64,000 nt of DNA from QYOJ01 sp964616825 (GTDB taxonomy: Bacteria > Bacteroidota > Bacteroidia > Bacteroidales > FEN-979). Position 1 is the first letter of the stretch; the number at the start of each line of letters is the position of its first letter. The position numbers and the translations under genes were made by a program. Below the pieces are notes generated by a model. That model made no database searches, had not been told where the DNA came from, and saw only the letters and a program-made list of their open reading frames with translations. Location: positions 1 through 64,000 of the forward strand of contig CAZTSX010000015.1 in NCBI GenBank assembly GCA_964616825.1, read 5' to 3'. Below are positions 62,466 to 64,000 of the stretch, one piece after another.

Positions 62466-64000
62466 ATGAAACAGAATGATCTTCATACTAAGGTAAAACA
62501 GCTTGAAAGTCAACTCGAAGGTGATGTTGCAATTGATCTCTCTCATCGCCTGATGTATGCTACCGACGCTTCTGTTTACCGTGAACTTCCCCTGGGAGTA
62601 GTCCGGCCCAAAAGTAGAGAAGATATTCGAAAGCTGATTCGTTTCGGGCGTGAGAATCACATCCCGATTATCCCCCGTACTGCCGGCACATCCCTGGCCG
62701 GACAGGTAGTTGGTTCCGGACTGGTCGTTGATGTTTCCCGTTATATGACCGGTATTCTGGAGCTCAACACTGAGGAGAATTGGATCCGGATTGAACCAGG
62801 TGTTATATTAGACGAATTGAATCAATTTGTGGCCAAACATGGGCTGTTTTTCGGGCCTGAGACCTCCTCCTCAAGCCGTTGTATGATTGGTGGCATGGTT
62901 GGAAACAACAGCTGTGGAGCCCATTCGGTCATCTATGGCAGCACACGGGACCATGTGATCTCTGTAAAAACGATATTGAGTGATGGAAGTGAAGCTGAGT
63001 TTGCTGATATCACGCTTCCAGAGCTGACAGAAAAAATGCAATCCGGGACACTGGAGGGCAGGATCTATAAGCAAATCATTGAAATCCTCTCCAATCCGGT
63101 GAATCAGGAGAACATCCGGAGAGAATATCCGGATCCATCTATCCATCGTCGGAATACCGGCTATGCTATTGATTTATTGCTTGAGACCGAGCCATTTTTA
63201 AGGGTCGAGGGTCGAGGGTCGAAGGACGAGGATAGGTCACCACGGCACCACGGCACCACTTCACCGTTGAACCTGGCAAAGCTTCTCGCAGGCTCTGAAG
63301 GGACATTAGCTTTTATTACCGAGATCAAGCTCAATCTGGTTCCCTTGCCCCCTCCGGAGAAAGCGCTGGTTTGTGTCCATTGCCGCTCCATCGAAGAAGC
63401 GCTGAAAGCGAACCTTGTTGCACTGAAATACCAACCCGGGTCTGTTGAGTTGATTGACAAAGTCATTCTCGATTGTACAACTGAGAACATCTCACAACGA
63501 CGGAATCGATTTTTCCTGGAAGGAGATCCGGGAGCCATTCTGATTGTTGAGTTTGCAAGAGAACACCGGGAAGAGATTATTCGACTCGCCAGAGAGATGG
63601 AAAGAGAGATGCGTGACGCAGGATACGGGTATGCCTTCCCGGTTATTTCTCCTCCCGATCTGAACCGGGTGTGGGCACTCCGGAAAGCAGGACTGGGTGT
63701 GCTCTCCAACTATCCCGGCGACCGGAAACCAGTAACAGTAATTGACGATACAGCAGTAACCCCTGAGTCGCTTCCCGGTTACATCGGGGAGATTGGACAG
63801 TTATTGGAACGACTCGGGTTGAACTGTGTCTACCATGCGCATGCTGGATCGGGTGAACTCCATTTGCGGCCGGTGCTAAACCTGAAAGCCGCTCAGGATG
63901 TGAAGTTATTTCATACAATTGCGCTTGAGACGGCTAAACTGGTGAAAAAATATAAAGGATCGCTGAGTGGTGAGCATGGAGATGGCCGCCTGCGTGGTGA
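62466..64000 (+). CDS. FAD-linked D-lactate/glycolate oxidase-type protein, 3' end outside window
   Basis: 511 codons are in the window. FAD_binding_4 domain: IIPRTAGTSLAGQVVGSGLVVDVSRYM, SSSRCMIGGMVGNNSCGAHSVIYGS. Then LAKLLAGSEGTLAFITEIKLNL and a FAD-oxidase C domain with HAHAGSGELHLRPVL and LSGEHGDGRLRG. Related Bacteroidota proteins continue into a Fe-S (4Fe-4S, CCG) domain; that part is outside. Residues about 244-265 (RVEGRGSKDEDRSPRHHG) come from GGGTCGA repeat units inserted just before the conserved LNLAKLLAGSEGT. It starts 25 bp after lplA. Confidence 0.9.
   Translation, partial: MKQNDLHTKVKQLESQLEGDVAIDLSHRLMYATDASVYRELPLGVVRPKSREDIRKLIRFGRENHIPIIPRTAGTSLAGQVVGSGLVVDVSRYMTGILELNTEENWIRIEPGVILDELNQFVAKHGLFFGPETSSSSRCMIGGMVGNNSCGAHSVIYGSTRDHVISVKTILSDGSEAEFADITLPELTEKMQSGTLEGRIYKQIIEILSNPVNQENIRREYPDPSIHRRNTGYAIDLLLETEPFLRVEGRGSKDEDRSPRHHGTTSPLNLAKLLAGSEGTLAFITEIKLNLVPLPPPEKALVCVHCRSIEEALKANLVALKYQPGSVELIDKVILDCTTENISQRRNRFFLEGDPGAILIVEFAREHREEIIRLAREMEREMRDAGYGYAFPVISPPDLNRVWALRKAGLGVLSNYPGDRKPVTVIDDTAVTPESLPGYIGEIGQLLERLGLNCVYHAHAGSGELHLRPVLNLKAAQDVKLFHTIALETAKLVKKYKGSLSGEHGDGRLRG
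63200..63265. repeat. GGGTCGA heptamers and CACGGCACC units inside the flavoprotein gene
   Basis: Three AGGGTCG units and AAGGACG at 63200-63230, then CACCACGGCACCACGG-like units to 63265. Read in frame. Confidence 0.85.

Overview
The window is a scaffold piece (two runs of 100 N) from a Bacteroidota genome, most likely a Bacteroidales-type environmental lineage. Three things point there. The phylum's promoter element TAnnTTTG lies just upstream of at least sixteen genes. There is a gliding-motility/T9SS type C-terminal domain protein. The family assortment fits: a 287-residue RpoD, DUF5063, DUF4342, DUF5916 and a PRiA4-type protein before miaA. Most of the window is ordinary core genome with short operons and no insertion sequence, prophage or CRISPR array.

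Layout. 1-5122: an SOS-like mutagenesis cassette, with a second DNA polymerase III alpha subunit (dnaE, cut by the window edge) overlapping a Y-family polymerase (dinB), and a divergent LexA/UmuD-like XRE-S24 regulator; two GATTA-N5-TAATC sites lie between. 5238-12128: nucleotide-sugar operon (ugd, UDP-xylose synthase, rfbD, phosphoglucomutase) ending in an outer-membrane barrel protein. 12159-18438: DUF5063, an orphan Hpt protein, a TPR lipoprotein, recA, nth, a geranylgeranyl-reductase-like flavoprotein and a secreted T9SS-type protein. 18575-24689: clpB, a deletion-scarred oxidoreductase, a MORN-like protein, recR, a small DNA-binding-like protein and glmM. 24826-35819: TPR protein, aroE, DUF4342, a broken aldehyde dehydrogenase, then rpsO-pnp-rpoD-rpe, a Usp protein and ligA. 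35823-44828: ECF sigma/anti-sigma operon with two damaged adhesin-like genes, two EamA transporters around carbamate kinase, mtaB, lgt, suhB and a macrodomain protein. 45074-64000: DUF5916 barrel protein, ABC-F ATPase, small repeat-containing secreted protein, copper P-type ATPase, tRNA-Gly, a methyltransferase, hybrid histidine kinase, dagK (cut by a gap), BadF-type kinase, miaA, PRiA4-like protein, cca, lpxL-like acyltransferase, lplA and a D-lactate/glycolate-oxidase-type flavoprotein (cut by the window edge).

The most unusual element is a population of degenerate tandem arrays with a 7-9 nt period (units such as GGACGAR, GTGARAC, GAATTTC, CATCCAG, CATCCTA, GATGCCN). They occur at about 17 places. 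Most sit between genes, often beginning exactly at a stop codon and supplying it. Five lie inside open reading frames without breaking them: three in dnaE, one in mtaB and one in the terminal flavoprotein. Inside genes they occur only in stop-free orientations. One array also explains the first N gap, whose two flanks are the same 55 bases.

A second pattern is deletion damage: a Gfo/Idh/MocA oxidoreductase, an aldehyde dehydrogenase and probably a pair of DUF4097/DUF2807 genes have each lost an internal segment. This could be real or an assembly collapse. All family assignments were made by reading the sequence, without database searches.
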